Shown here: in pieces, positions 33,161 through 42,222 of the stretch
Numbering within the stretch: position 1 is the stretch's first letter
Layout of the letters: every line of letters starts with the position of its first letter
Origin: Helicobacter sp. 10-6591
GTDB taxonomy: Bacteria; Campylobacterota; Campylobacteria; Campylobacterales; Helicobacteraceae
Reading direction: 5' to 3'
Assembly (NCBI RefSeq): GCF_003288805.1
Contig: NZ_NHYK01000013.1
Coordinates: 1-51,011, forward strand
Length of the DNA stretch: 51,011 bases
Translations under genes and position numbers: made by a program
Notes under the pieces: generated by a model
The model's input: only the letters and a program-made list of their open reading frames with translations
The model's database searches: none
Told to the model about the DNA's origin: nothing

Positions 33161-33853
33161 CTACTTCTTGCCAAAAGATGCAATCAATGCCTCTATATCA
33201 TCATCGTTTGCTACATCTGGATTATCATCACCCGCGATATAGGTGGCAGAACCTACGCGCTTACTGTCATCTACCTTACCTTCAAAAAGTGAGTTCATAT
33301 ATTGTGCAAGCGCACGCATTACATTGATAACGCGTTCAATTTTTTGTCTATGAATATCTTGGTATTGCATGAGATCCATTGCCTGCATACACGCATCAGA
33401 AGCATCATCACAAGATAGGGTGATTTCTTTGCAAAGTTTTTGGGCATTTTGTATTTCAGTAAGGGTGTTTGAAAAAGTCTCGATATTTGGGAAAGAATCG
33501 CAGAGCTTTTGGAAAAGCTCCTCTTGGGATTGGAGGAATTTTTTGAGTTGTTTGTTTTTCTTGCTCACTTCATCAGCGGAGCTGCTCATAATTTCTAATT
33601 GGTCAAAAATCTGGGTGCCTTTGACTTCTGAATCTTTTGTAACATCATCAAGCTGATGCACCACTTTATGTTCATCAGTGGGTGGTGGAGGTGGCCATTT
33701 CTTGTCTGCATCCAATCGGTAGCCTTCTGCTCCCTGGATTTCAGTATCACTTTTTGATTCTTGAGAATGAGCCTGTGCTTCGTTCTCTAGGTTGTCTAAA
33801 TCTGCATCACTAAGATCACTATTCATCAACGCATCAAGTTCTTCTTGTGTCAT
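33161..33853 (-). CDS. cheZ: Remote-type CheZ chemotaxis phosphatase
   Basis: Dephosphorylates CheY-P, ending chemotaxis signals. It has 230 residues. The catalytic motif aligns with E. coli FQDLTGQ: here YQDIHRQ gives Asp166 and Gln170 in a long helix (LMQYQDIHRQKIERVINVM). The C terminus DDDIEALIASFGKK resembles the CheZ peptide that docks on CheY (VDDLLDSLGF). The N terminus MTQEELDALMN resembles the CheY-binding start of FliM (LSQAEIDALLN), suggesting a second docking site. The linker from residue 25 to 80 is polar, with five prolines at 54-58. Neighbouring U32 gene matches H. pylori HP0170/HP0169 order (from memory). Confidence 0.88.
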   Translation of the reverse strand: MTQEELDALMNSDLSDADLDNLENEAQAHSQESKSDTEIQGAEGYRLDADKKWPPPPPTDEHKVVHQLDDVTKDSEVKGTQIFDQLEIMSSSADEVSKKNKQLKKFLQSQEELFQKLCDSFPNIETFSNTLTEIQNAQKLCKEITLSCDDASDACMQAMDLMQYQDIHRQKIERVINVMRALAQYMNSLFEGKVDDSKRVGSATYIAGDDNPDVANDDDIEALIASFGKK

Positions 33854-33883
33854 TACCTGCCTTCAAAATGATTTACGCGCGGC

Positions 33884-33889
33884 ATTATA
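33884..33889 (-). promoter_or_regulatory. Candidate -10 box for cheZ
   Basis: TATAAT on the minus strand (AATTATAATGCCG), 30 nt before the cheZ start. Confidence 0.55.
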
Positions 33890-34103
33890 ATTGTTTTTTG
33901 CTTTATGCTTTTTGAAAATAAGAACTGGGGCTGATCTTTGAACTTGATTTACTCTTACCTACTTGAGGAGATTTGCTTTTTCTTTGTCTTGATGATGTGT
34001 GATTTTGGTACATATGCTTTGATTGCTAAGTAAATAGCTTTTAATAAAAATTTGGCCAATAAAGTGCTTACAAAATTTAGATTTGATCTCAAACCTTAGA
34101 AGA

Positions 34104-34109
34104 TATAAT
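34104..34109 (+). promoter_or_regulatory. Candidate -10 box for the phase-variable GT8 gene
   Basis: AGATATAATCACGC contains TATAAT, 29 nt upstream of the GT8 ATG, followed by an AAAGGAGA ribosome site. The 285-nt gap before it, back to cheZ, holds only AT-rich sequence with this and the cheZ promoter; I see no gene in it. Confidence 0.6.
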
Positions 34110-34138
34110 CACGCATTTTTACAAAGGAGAGAATTTAT

Positions 34139-35302
34139 ATGGAAGATAAGATTGTGATCCCTGTTGTATTTTGTTTTGACAATAATTATGTAATTCCTGC
34201 GAGTGTAGCGTTTTATTCATTATTAGAAAATGCTAGTAAATATGTAATGGGGGGGGGGGGTAAAACAGATTTATCACAAAATTCTCTCACTTTACCTAGT
34301 CAAACTCCACAAACTAAAACTCCAAACCGCAAAAAATCCAAAATCCTCTATAAACTCTATGTGATGCACAATGACATCACATCAGAAAATCAAAATCTAC
34401 TCAAATCTACTATCGGGCAGTTTTCTTATGCGACATTAGATTTTATAAATGCCAAAAATGCCTTAAAAGAAGTGTGGGCTAGCAATCGATCCAAAAACCA
34501 TTTTGCTTTGGAAGTGTTTTACAAGCTGCTTTTAGAATCGTATTTTTCTCAATACGACAAGGTGATTGTAAGCGATGTGGATGTTGTATTTTTGGGTGAT
34601 GTTTCAAGAAGTTTTTTGGATTTTGACGCGAATTCCCACTATTATATAGCTGGAGTGAGGGCGAATAATCCAAATGAGATATATCCTCTCAAAGGTTGGA
34701 AAGAGGGATACAAGGCATTTAGCAAGAAGGAATTTGAAGCAATACAATATGGTGTGGGAGGCGGGTATCTTATAGCCAATATAAAGCTATGGAAAAAAGA
34801 CAATATCCAAAAAAAGCTTGTAGATTATGCGTATAAAAATGCCCACAGACTAATCTTAGCTGAACAAGATACATTGAATCTCATCCTATATCCACACATT
34901 GCCACGCTTACTCCAGCACATATCGTAGGCCATAAAATGTGGGAGCTGTATGGAGAAAATTGGGAAGGGTATATCCCAAATATTTATACCCAAGAGCAAA
35001 TAGATGATGCTAGAAATAATCCTATCCAGCTACATTTCATAGGGCATTTAAAACCATGGAATACTCCAAATGTAGCTAAAAGTGAGGTATGGATAAATTA
35101 TCTAGTCAAAACACCATATTTAAAAAAATGGCTAGGAACTCTTACAGATGTCATAGTCTCGGAATATCTCAAAACGACATGGCGATATAAAATAATGAAA
35201 TACATAAAAGAGAATCCCGCTTTTGTGTTGGACTTCCGGTTTTACTGCAAATTGACAAGAAAGATATATAAAGGACTATGGAGTAGGATACACCCCAAAT
35301 AG
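34139..35302 (+). CDS. Family 8 glycosyltransferase, phase-variable by poly-G
   Basis: Surface-glycan transferase of GT8 (RfaJ/LgtC type), 387 residues in the present frame. Starts VIPVVFCFDNNYVIPASVAF; catalytic DxD is Asp146-Val-Asp148 in IVSDVDVVFLGD; the late motif HFIGHLKPW binds the donor. A run of 12 G after codon 37 encodes Met-Gly4 at the edge of a polar insert (about residues 35-68). Because 12 G keeps the frame open, the gene is ON in this sequence; 11 or 13 would stop it early. The likely role is variable decoration of lipooligosaccharide. It stands alone with its own promoter. Confidence 0.9.
   Translation: MEDKIVIPVVFCFDNNYVIPASVAFYSLLENASKYVMGGGGKTDLSQNSLTLPSQTPQTKTPNRKKSKILYKLYVMHNDITSENQNLLKSTIGQFSYATLDFINAKNALKEVWASNRSKNHFALEVFYKLLLESYFSQYDKVIVSDVDVVFLGDVSRSFLDFDANSHYYIAGVRANNPNEIYPLKGWKEGYKAFSKKEFEAIQYGVGGGYLIANIKLWKKDNIQKKLVDYAYKNAHRLILAEQDTLNLILYPHIATLTPAHIVGHKMWELYGENWEGYIPNIYTQEQIDDARNNPIQLHFIGHLKPWNTPNVAKSEVWINYLVKTPYLKKWLGTLTDVIVSEYLKTTWRYKIMKYIKENPAFVLDFRFYCKLTRKIYKGLWSRIHPK
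34249..34260 (+). repeat. Poly-G(12) contingency tract
   Basis: Twelve consecutive G inside the GT8 coding region, flanked by AAT and TAAAACAG. Runs of this length in Campylobacter and Helicobacter are hot spots for slipped-strand frameshifts. It is the longest G or C run I see in the window. Confidence 0.95.
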
Positions 35303-35485
35303 CGTCATTATAGATTATCTCAAATGCGAAGATAATTTTAAAAACTCAGCAGAATCTGCTTTCGTCTTTATAGCGTGAGGGAGGGATATTTAATGTCATA
35401 GTAACAAAAATACCTACAAAACCTTTTTTGCTTAGTAGAAAGTAGTATTTAGAGTAAGTGATTGCCTTAAAAGGCAAATGAGCTT
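35303..35485. other. Intergenic spacer without a gene
   Basis: Between the GT8 gene and the prp terminator. There is no ORF of note. A short perfect inverted repeat (TTGCC/GGCAA, 35462-35477) has no U run after it on either strand, so it is not a clear terminator. The spacer beyond the terminator, 35528-35595, is also featureless. Confidence 0.6.
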
Positions 35486-35527
35486 AAAAAAAAAAAAAAA
35501 CCATTTGGATATCTCAATTTCAAATGG
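35486..35527 (-). terminator. Intrinsic terminator of the prp operon
   Basis: On the minus strand CCATTTG (35527-35521) and CAAATGG (35507-35501) form a 7-bp perfect stem with a 13-nt loop, followed at once by 15 T (plus-strand A run 35486-35500). It lies 69 nt past the prpD stop codon and is the strongest terminator in the window. Confidence 0.85.
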
Positions 35528-35595
35528 TAGCTTTTAGATCTTTAGGAGTTTTTTGGGAATTTTATATCCGGTTAGAGTGGTACTCAAATAATTTG

Positions 35596-37050
35596 CTACA
35601 ACCCAAACAGATCGCTGAATTCATTGAAAGCCATTGATTCTAGTGTCGATTGGTTAGAGCAAATATTTTTGATCTGTTCGCATTTTTTGGGACTTAGTTT
35701 TTTTGAAAGATTTTTTTCAAATTTTGCTACAAGCAGTGGGATACCTTCATCTCTCCTTCTTCTATGGCCTATGGGATATTCAACCTCTACTTTTGCGCTT
35801 TGTGTGCCATCTTTATAAAAGATTTGTACGGCATTTGCAATTGATCGCTTGTCTGGTTCTAGATATTCCTTTGTATAGCGATCATCTACTTTTACAACCA
35901 TCTTCTCTCGCAATACATCTACTCTCGGATCGTTTGCGACACTATCCTCATAATCATCAGCGCTTAATCTTCCAAAGATGAGTGGTATAGCGACCATATA
36001 TTGTATGCAGTGATCTCTATCAGCAGGGTTTGCTAGCGGTCCTACTTTATTTATGATTCTATGTCCAGATTCTTGAGTGGTGATGATGATTTCTTGGATT
36101 GCATCTAATCTGTTTTTGACTTCATCATGGAGCTTGAGTGCGCACTCTACTGCAGTCTGTGCATGGAATTCTGCTGGGAAGCTAATCTTAAACAATACAT
36201 TTTCCATCACATAGCTTCCAAATTCTTGAGGAATAGTGAGCCTTGCGCCTTTCATCTTAACATCTTCAAATCCCCAAAATTTTGCACTCAATGCACTAGG
36301 ATAACCCATCTCACCACTTAGTGCTTTTAGCGCTAGATTCACTCCTCTTGAGCTTGCATCTCCTGCTGCCCAGCTTTTCCTAGAGCCTGTATTTGGAGCA
36401 TGGCGATAAGTCCTTAATGCTCCACCATCAATAAATGCATGGCTTACAGCATTTCTGACTTCTTCAAAGCTCCCACCAAGCATAACACAAGCTACGGCAG
36501 TAGAAGCAATCCGCACAAGCAGCACATGGTCTAGCCCTACTTTATTAAAGCAGTTTTCTAAAGCCAAGATTCCTTGAATCTCATGCGCTTTGATCATCGC
36601 GGTTAGCACATCTTTGACTGTAAGGGGAGATTTATTGGCGACAATATTTTTTCTGCTCATATAATCAGCTACTGCCCATATAGCACCGAGATTATCACTT
36701 GGATGTCCCCATTCTGCTGCCAACCAAGTATCATTAAAATCAAGCCATCGCACCATCGCACCGATGTTAAAAGCCGCTCTCTCTGGTTCTAATTGATAGC
36801 TAGTCCCTGGGATTTTTGCTCCTAATGGACGGAATTCTGCACCTTCTACCACAGGGCCTAGAAGTTTTGTGCAAGCTGGAAATTCTAATGCCAACAGTCC
36901 ACATCCAATCGTATCCATAAGACAATATCTTGCTGTCTCATATGCAAGCGTAGAATCGATTTTATATTCAAGTGCGTATTTTGCAATCTTTGTCAGTATC
37001 TCATCAAACTCAGGTCGTTTAGTATCTAAGATTCCCATATCATTACTCAT
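35596..37050 (-). CDS. prpD: 2-methylcitrate dehydratase
   Basis: Dehydrates 2-methylcitrate to 2-methyl-cis-aconitate in the methylcitrate cycle. It has 484 residues, the usual PrpD length. Family stretches: [21 protein letters not shown] near the N terminus, [43 protein letters not shown] and [14 protein letters not shown], all with the conserved Asp, His and Arg. GAGGAG precedes the ATG. It is the last gene of prpE-prpB-prpC-prpD, followed by a strong terminator. A separate aconitase must finish the isomerisation; none is seen here. Confidence 0.95.
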   Translation of the reverse strand: MSNDMGILDTKRPEFDEILTKIAKYALEYKIDSTLAYETARYCLMDTIGCGLLALEFPACTKLLGPVVEGAEFRPLGAKIPGTSYQLEPERAAFNIGAMVRWLDFNDTWLAAEWGHPSDNLGAIWAVADYMSRKNIVANKSPLTVKDVLTAMIKAHEIQGILALENCFNKVGLDHVLLVRIASTAVACVMLGGSFEEVRNAVSHAFIDGGALRTYRHAPNTGSRKSWAAGDASSRGVNLALKALSGEMGYPSALSAKFWGFEDVKMKGARLTIPQEFGSYVMENVLFKISFPAEFHAQTAVECALKLHDEVKNRLDAIQEIIITTQESGHRIINKVGPLANPADRDHCIQYMVAIPLIFGRLSADDYEDSVANDPRVDVLREKMVVKVDDRYTKEYLEPDKRSIANAVQIFYKDGTQSAKVEVEYPIGHRRRRDEGIPLLVAKFEKNLSKKLSPKKCEQIKNICSNQSTLESMAFNEFSDLFGL

Positions 37051-37077
37051 TGCTATCTCCTCGTGTTCTTAAAATTT

Positions 37078-38223
37078 TTAGCGTTCATTTATTGGCACAT
37101 ATGCACGGTTTTCTGGTCCGATATATTCACTGCTTGGACGAATAAGCTTATTATTAGCTCTTTGCTCATAGATATGAGCGAGCCAGCCACTCACCCTGCT
37201 CATAATGAAAATTGGCGTAAAGAATGGAGTTGGAATACCCATAAAGTGATAGGCTGAAGCACTATAGAAATCAAGATTGGGGAAAAGTTTTTTCTCATTC
37301 CACATTACTTCTTCGATTACTTCGCTGATCGGATAAAGTTCCTTAGTATCACCGACATCTTGGGCTAGTTTCTTGCTCCATTCTTTGATGACTACATTTC
37401 TGGGGTCAGCCTTTACATACACCCTATGACCAAATCCCATAATCTTAGCTTTTCTAGCGAGTTTGTCCAAGATACCTTGCTTTGCTTCTTGTGGTGTTTT
37501 AAACTCAGAGAGCAAGTCCATTGCTGCTTCGTTCGCACCGCCATGCAAAGGCCCTCTTAATGCGCCAATAGCAGCAGTGATGGCCGAATATACATCAGAG
37601 AGCGTAGCCGTTACGACACGTGAGGCAAATGTAGAAGCATTAAATTCATGTTCTGCATAGAGAATCAAGCTCACATGTATAGCCTGTATCCATAAGTCTT
37701 TTGGAGCTTTATCATGGAGCTTTTCTAAGAAATAGCCTGCAATAGAATCTTGGTTGCTTTTTGTGCTCATTTCTTTGCCAGAGTTATGCCAGTGATACCA
37801 AAAAAGCAGTATTGAAGGGAAAACCCCAAGCAATCTTATGCCTATTTTCTTTTGGTCTGGGAATTGGAGCTGCTGTACATTGATATGCTCTTGCTCTAGA
37901 CACCCTAGTACAGAACAGCCAGTTCTCATCACATCCATAGGATGAGAATCTTTTGGCAAAAGCTTGAGGGCTTCCTTCAGATTCTGTGGTAGCTCTCTTG
38001 CCTTGATAATCTCTTGTTTGAAAGATTCTAATTCTTGCTTGTTTGGCAACTCCCCGTTAAGTAATAAATATGCTACTTCTTCAAATGTTGCATATTTGGC
38101 TAAGTCGTAAATATCATATCCTCTATAATTTAGTCCATGGCCTGTACCTACAGTGCATATTGCTGATTTTCCAGCTACGACACCTGCTAATCCACCAACC
38201 TTATTTTTCGCCGCTTCACCCAT
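37078..38223 (-). CDS. prpC: 2-methylcitrate synthase
   Basis: Citrate-synthase-family enzyme that condenses propionyl-CoA with oxaloacetate. It has 381 residues. The start GLAGVVAGKSAICTVGTG and the segment NYRGYDIYDLA are those of PrpC-type synthases; catalytic His residues sit in GPLHGGANEAAMDLL and MGFGHRVYVKADPRN. The short N-terminal form and gene context favour methylcitrate over citrate synthase, though side activity on acetyl-CoA is common in the family. It lies 27 nt upstream of prpD and 9 nt downstream of prpB. Confidence 0.94.
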   Translation of the reverse strand: MGEAAKNKVGGLAGVVAGKSAICTVGTGHGLNYRGYDIYDLAKYATFEEVAYLLLNGELPNKQELESFKQEIIKARELPQNLKEALKLLPKDSHPMDVMRTGCSVLGCLEQEHINVQQLQFPDQKKIGIRLLGVFPSILLFWYHWHNSGKEMSTKSNQDSIAGYFLEKLHDKAPKDLWIQAIHVSLILYAEHEFNASTFASRVVTATLSDVYSAITAAIGALRGPLHGGANEAAMDLLSEFKTPQEAKQGILDKLARKAKIMGFGHRVYVKADPRNVVIKEWSKKLAQDVGDTKELYPISEVIEEVMWNEKKLFPNLDFYSASAYHFMGIPTPFFTPIFIMSRVSGWLAHIYEQRANNKLIRPSSEYIGPENRAYVPINER

Positions 38224-38232
38224 TTTATCTCC

Positions 38233-39105
38233 TTATTTTTGAAATAATTTGTCAAGTTTTTCTTCAAAGCTGTGATAGCCAAGCATTTCGTAAAGCTCCT
38301 CTCTGGTTTGCATCTTTGCAATGCTAGCCTTTTGAGTTCCGTTCTGTATGATGTCTTGGAATACCTCTAGTGCCGCCTTATTCATAGCTCTAAATGCTGA
38401 TAGAGGATAGAGCACCATAGCAATTCCCACGCTCCTTAGCTCCTCTACACTAAAATAGGGTGTTTTCCCAAACTCCGTGATATTTGCTAATACAGGGACT
38501 TTGATAGAATCCGTAAATTGCTTGTATTCCTCTAGTGTATGGATAGCTTCAGCAAATATCATATCTGCTCCAGCTTCTACATATGCTTGTGCTCGCTCAA
38601 TTGCTGCCTTTTGTCCTTCGCTTGCGTGAGCGTCTGTGCGTGCCATAATCACAAAGCTAGAATCTGTTCTACCATCGAGGGCAGCTTTGATTCTGTCGCT
38701 CATTTCTTCCTTACTTACAAGTTCTTTGTTGGGTCGATGTCCGCAGCGCTTTTGGGATACTTGGTCTTCTATATGGCAGCCAGCAGCACCTGCTCTTACA
38801 AGTTCTTTTATGCTTCTAGCGATGTTAAATGCCCCACCCCAGCCTGTATCAGCATCTACAAGCAATGGCAAGTCGCTTGCCGCTGTGATTCTACGCACAT
38901 CGATGCATACATCTTCAAGATTTGTCATTCCCAAATCAGGCAATCCTATACTTGCATTTGCTACCCCAGCGCCACTGAGATACAATGCTTTTGCTCCACT
39001 TTTTTGTGCCTGCATAGCAGAATATGCATTAATAACCCCTAGAATTTGCAGAGGGCCATTTTGTTTGATTGCTTCTCTTAGTTTATTGCCAGCTGTTTTA
39101 TTCAT
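38233..39105 (-). CDS. prpB: 2-methylisocitrate lyase
   Basis: Splits 2-methylisocitrate into pyruvate and succinate. It has 290 residues. The PEP mutase/isocitrate lyase fold is clear: [20 protein letters not shown], the metal and substrate site [24 protein letters not shown] with the signature KRCGH and catalytic Cys, and [11 protein letters not shown]. Tandem ATG codons occur at 39108 and 39105; the second is chosen since AAAGGAGG would lie too close to the first. The coupling with prpE and prpC is tight. Confidence 0.95.
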   Translation of the reverse strand: MNKTAGNKLREAIKQNGPLQILGVINAYSAMQAQKSGAKALYLSGAGVANASIGLPDLGMTNLEDVCIDVRRITAASDLPLLVDADTGWGGAFNIARSIKELVRAGAAGCHIEDQVSQKRCGHRPNKELVSKEEMSDRIKAALDGRTDSSFVIMARTDAHASEGQKAAIERAQAYVEAGADMIFAEAIHTLEEYKQFTDSIKVPVLANITEFGKTPYFSVEELRSVGIAMVLYPLSAFRAMNKAALEVFQDIIQNGTQKASIAKMQTREELYEMLGYHSFEEKLDKLFQK

Positions 39106-39115
39106 CATACCTCCT

Positions 39116-41020
39116 TTATTTAGATTGTTTTAATGGATAACCAAGAGCATTGATAGCCTGAGTGATTTCATCTAGCACACTAGAATCTTCGATGGTTGAA
39201 GGCATTTGGAATTCCTTGCCATCAGCAATACTCCTCATTGTGTTGCGCAGAATCTTTCCACTTCTAGTTTTGGGTAGTCTTGCTACAAGTGTTACGAGTC
39301 TTAATGAAGCAATTGCGCCAATTTCCTCTTTTACAAGTTGTATAACCCCATCGGCTATAGCTTGAGGGTCTCTTTCTCGTCCATCTTTTAAGATGACAAA
39401 TGCCATTGGTACTTCTCCCTTTAGCTCATCATTAACACCTATGACAGCGCATTCTGCGATATCAGGGTGTTTGGATATGGCCTCTTCCATTCCTCCAGTT
39501 GATAGGCGATGGCCTGCTACATTGATCACTCCATCCATTCGTCCCATCACAAAGACATATCCATCTTTATCGATATATCCACTATCTCCCGTAAGATAAT
39601 AGCCTTGGTAGTGGTTTAGATACGAATCTCTGTATCTTTTGTCATCATTCCAAATGCCCATCAAGCAAGCGGGTGGTAGTGGAAGTTTTAAGACGAGATT
39701 CCCTAATTTCCCGGGTTTGCATTCGTTGCCATTTTCATCAAGGACTTTGAGATTGAATCCGGGCATAGGTTTTGTGGGGGAACCAGCTTTTATAGGCATT
39801 TCCTCAAGACCAAGAGGATTAGCAGCGATTGCCCATCCTGTTTCTGTCTGCCACCAGTTGTCTATAATTTTTTTGCCTGTTACCTTTTGTATCCAATGCA
39901 GTGTGTCGCTATCACATCTCTCGCCAGCGACGAAAATGCTTTTTAAGTTGCTCAAATCATATTTTTTCGCCCATTCTCCATTTGGATCTTCTTTTTTGAT
40001 TGCCCTAAATGCAGTTGGCGCAGAGAATAAAACATTCACTTTATACTCAGAGCATACTCTCCAGAATGCCCCGGGATTTGGAGTTTTGACAGGTTTTCCC
40101 TCATATATGATGGTTGTGCAGGCATTCATTAAAGGTGCATATACGATATAGCTATGTCCTACCACCCAGCCCACATCACTTGCTGCCCAAAACACATCGC
40201 CGGGTTTTGCGTTATAGATATTATCCATTGACCATTTCATAGCTACAGAATGTCCGCCATTACTTCGGACAACACCCTTTGGCTTGCCAGTTGTACCAGA
40301 AGTATAAAGAATATAGAGGGGATCAGTTGCATCAACAGGCACGCAATCTACAGGTTGTGTCTTTGCTTCCTCACTTTCCCAATCAACATCTCTCCAAGGA
40401 AGCATATTCGCACGTTCTTGTGGTCTTTGCCAAATTAAGCAAGTTGTAGGTTTGTGGTTTGCAGACTTAATAGCTTCATCAAGAATAGGCTTATATTTTA
40501 TAACGCGACTTACCTCTATGCCGCAGCTTGCAGAAATAATAACACGAGGCTTTGCATCATCGATTCTTGTGGCTAATTCATGTGCTGCAAACCCACCAAA
40601 TACCACACTATGAATTGCACCTATTCTTGCGCATGCAAGCATCGCAATCACTGCTTCAGGAATCATGGGCATATAGATTAATACCCTATCGCCTTTTACA
40701 ACCCCTTTATTTGTGAGAATACCTGCTGTTTTTGCTACCCTTTCATACAATTCACCATAAGTGAAAGTTTTCTTGGTGTCTGTCACTGGAGAATCATAGA
40801 CCAATGCGAGCTGATTCTTTCGTCCATTATGGATATGCAAATCCAGTGCGTTGTAGCAAGTATTCATACAGCCACCTACAAACCACCGATAATGGTCATT
40901 AACGACATCCAAAACCTTATCCCACTGATGATACCAATGCACTTTTTTAGCAGCTTCCGCCCAAAATCCGTGCGGATCGTTGATAGAGGAATCATATACT
41001 TCTTGATAAGTCTGTGCCAT
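39116..41020 (-). CDS. prpE: Propionyl-CoA synthetase
   Basis: AMP-forming acyl-CoA synthetase that activates propionate (acetate as a poorer substrate), 634 residues. The adenylation motif is [19 protein letters not shown], followed by [11 protein letters not shown] and the C-terminal lysine motif [11 protein letters not shown]. The start [20 protein letters not shown] is typical of PrpE/Acs. The choice of propionate over acetate rests on operon context: it is the first gene before prpB-prpC-prpD. Its promoter must lie in the 389-nt gap shared with pstS. Confidence 0.93.
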   Translation of the reverse strand: MAQTYQEVYDSSINDPHGFWAEAAKKVHWYHQWDKVLDVVNDHYRWFVGGCMNTCYNALDLHIHNGRKNQLALVYDSPVTDTKKTFTYGELYERVAKTAGILTNKGVVKGDRVLIYMPMIPEAVIAMLACARIGAIHSVVFGGFAAHELATRIDDAKPRVIISASCGIEVSRVIKYKPILDEAIKSANHKPTTCLIWQRPQERANMLPWRDVDWESEEAKTQPVDCVPVDATDPLYILYTSGTTGKPKGVVRSNGGHSVAMKWSMDNIYNAKPGDVFWAASDVGWVVGHSYIVYAPLMNACTTIIYEGKPVKTPNPGAFWRVCSEYKVNVLFSAPTAFRAIKKEDPNGEWAKKYDLSNLKSIFVAGERCDSDTLHWIQKVTGKKIIDNWWQTETGWAIAANPLGLEEMPIKAGSPTKPMPGFNLKVLDENGNECKPGKLGNLVLKLPLPPACLMGIWNDDKRYRDSYLNHYQGYYLTGDSGYIDKDGYVFVMGRMDGVINVAGHRLSTGGMEEAISKHPDIAECAVIGVNDELKGEVPMAFVILKDGRERDPQAIADGVIQLVKEEIGAIASLRLVTLVARLPKTRSGKILRNTMRSIADGKEFQMPSTIEDSSVLDEITQAINALGYPLKQSK

Positions 41021-41054
41021 GCGCTTCCTTTATGTTTATTTTGGAATAGCTCAC

Positions 41055-41060
41055 ATTGTA
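41055..41060 (-). promoter_or_regulatory. Candidate -10 box of the prp operon
   Basis: TACAAT on the minus strand (AAATACAATGTGAGC), 34 nt before the prpE start. It is a plausible but not perfect -10. Confidence 0.4.
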
Positions 41061-41327
41061 TTTTAGTTTCATAATTTTTCTTTGATACGAGGAAGAAAAT
41101 AACGCAATAAGTTAATTTTTATATAGTCTTAAGAAAGATATAAAAGAGTTTTAACCCCATCAATACGGATTTTCATGTGATGTATTTTGGATGTTACCTT
41201 TTTAAACAATAAGATATGTTGCCTCTTTGAGATGATTGGTGGTGGTTTTTTTTGGATTCTTATCTTTTTGCCAAGAATTGAGAAACTGATAAAGACATTT
41301 TAAAACAGAGAATTTGTCCCTTGAGGT

Positions 41328-41381
41328 TTTACAAAATTTTTACACACATCGCATAAGTCTCTTACAACTGATTTTTATAAT
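41328..41381 (+). promoter_or_regulatory. pstS promoter with candidate Pho-box repeats
   Basis: A perfect TATAAT (41376-41381) lies 28 nt before the pstS ATG. Just upstream are three TTACA units starting at 41330, 41340 and 41362, that is 10 and 22 bp apart, so they fall on about the same helix face. Spaced direct repeats before pst promoters are the usual binding pattern of PhoB/PhoP-type regulators, and such a regulator is encoded in this same operon. The match to a specific consensus is not claimed. Confidence 0.45.
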
Positions 41382-41409
41382 TTCCAAACATCATTTTTAA
41401 GGAAAAACC

Positions 41410-42222
41410 ATGAATAAAATACTTCTTTTTATCCTAAGCGCACTAACCCTACTAAGCGCAGATTCTATCTATCCTATCACCAGAGAGATGGGTTCTGGAA
41501 GCAGAAGTGCATTTATCGAAATCTTTGGAATCTACAAAGAATCAAATGGCAAGAAAATTGATGCCATCACCAAAAAAGCAGAAGTTACAAATTCCACAGG
41601 TGTCATGCTAGCAACAATTGCGACTTCAAAGAATGCTATTGGCTATGTGTCGTTAGGCTCGCTCAATGAAAGTGTCAAAGCACTAAAAATCGATGGAATC
41701 GCCCCTAGCAGAGAAAATATCACTAACCAAAGCTATAGAATTCTGCGTCCATTCCACATTGTTACTAAGCGCGCAAATCCTCTTGTAGATGACTTTTTAG
41801 CTTATTGTCTCAGTGCAAAAGATGTCATAGAACAATCTGGATACATAGTGAGTAAATCCCACAAATACCATCCACAAAAGCCAAGTGGTAAGATTATTGT
41901 CGCTGGTTCTAGCTCTATTACTCCATTGATGGAAAAGCTCGCTGAAAGCTATCAAGCTATCAATCCAAATGCCACTATACAAATCCAACAATCAGATTCA
42001 AGCACGGGGATAAGCTCTGTGTTTGAAGGGATTGCAGATATTGGCATGGTCTCTCGCAACCTCAAACAATCAGAATTGGATAAAGGTTTGAAAGTGCAAG
42101 TGCTAGCTATTGATGGCTTAGCAGTGGTTGTTCATAAAGACTCAAATATCAGCAATCTTTCAAAAGATACAATCAAAGCGATCTATACGGGTCAAGTGAG
42201 TACCTGGGAGCAAATCAAATGA
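41410..42222 (+). CDS. pstS: Phosphate-binding protein PstS, circularly permuted
   Basis: Periplasmic phosphate receptor of the Pst ABC transporter, 270 residues, with signal peptide 1-17. Motif order is swapped relative to standard PstS. First come the motifs of the normal second half: REMGSGSRSAF (25-35), NAIGYVSLGSLNESVKAL (75-92), RPFHIVTK (113-120), LSAKDVIEQSGYI (134-146). Then come those of the normal first half: GKIIVAGSSSITPL (160-173), SDSSTG (195-200), GIADIGMVSR (207-216), DGLAVVVHKDS (235-245) and the end TGQVSTWEQIK. The usual phosphate-contact motifs are all present. It overlaps pstC by 4 nt. I recall a similar order in clostridial proteins, unverified. Confidence 0.9.
   Translation: MNKILLFILSALTLLSADSIYPITREMGSGSRSAFIEIFGIYKESNGKKIDAITKKAEVTNSTGVMLATIATSKNAIGYVSLGSLNESVKALKIDGIAPSRENITNQSYRILRPFHIVTKRANPLVDDFLAYCLSAKDVIEQSGYIVSKSHKYHPQKPSGKIIVAGSSSITPLMEKLAESYQAINPNATIQIQQSDSSTGISSVFEGIADIGMVSRNLKQSELDKGLKVQVLAIDGLAVVVHKDSNISNLSKDTIKAIYTGQVSTWEQIK

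Larger units (their letters stand above)
41021..41409. other. Divergent control region between prp and pst
   Basis: A 389-nt region without a gene. It separates two outward-facing catabolic and transport operons and holds the candidate prpE -10 (41055-41060), a T8 run (41246-41253) and the pstS promoter with spaced TTACA repeats (41328-41381). No transcription factor is encoded next to prp, so its regulator is elsewhere. The middle part (about 41070-41320) is AT-rich and shows no structure I can name. Confidence 0.6.

Noticed and set aside
35462-35477. Inverted repeat TTGCC/GGCAA considered as a GT8 terminator
   Set aside because: Stem of 5 bp and an A run, not a T run, follows on the plus strand; the real structure there is the minus-strand prp terminator.
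38539-39133. Two overlapping plus-strand frames of about 165 codons
   Set aside because: Antisense to prpB, which carries the full KRCGH lyase signature.
41246-41253. T8 run between prp and pst
   Set aside because: Considered as a phase-variation tract, but it is intergenic, short, and not positioned between promoter elements.
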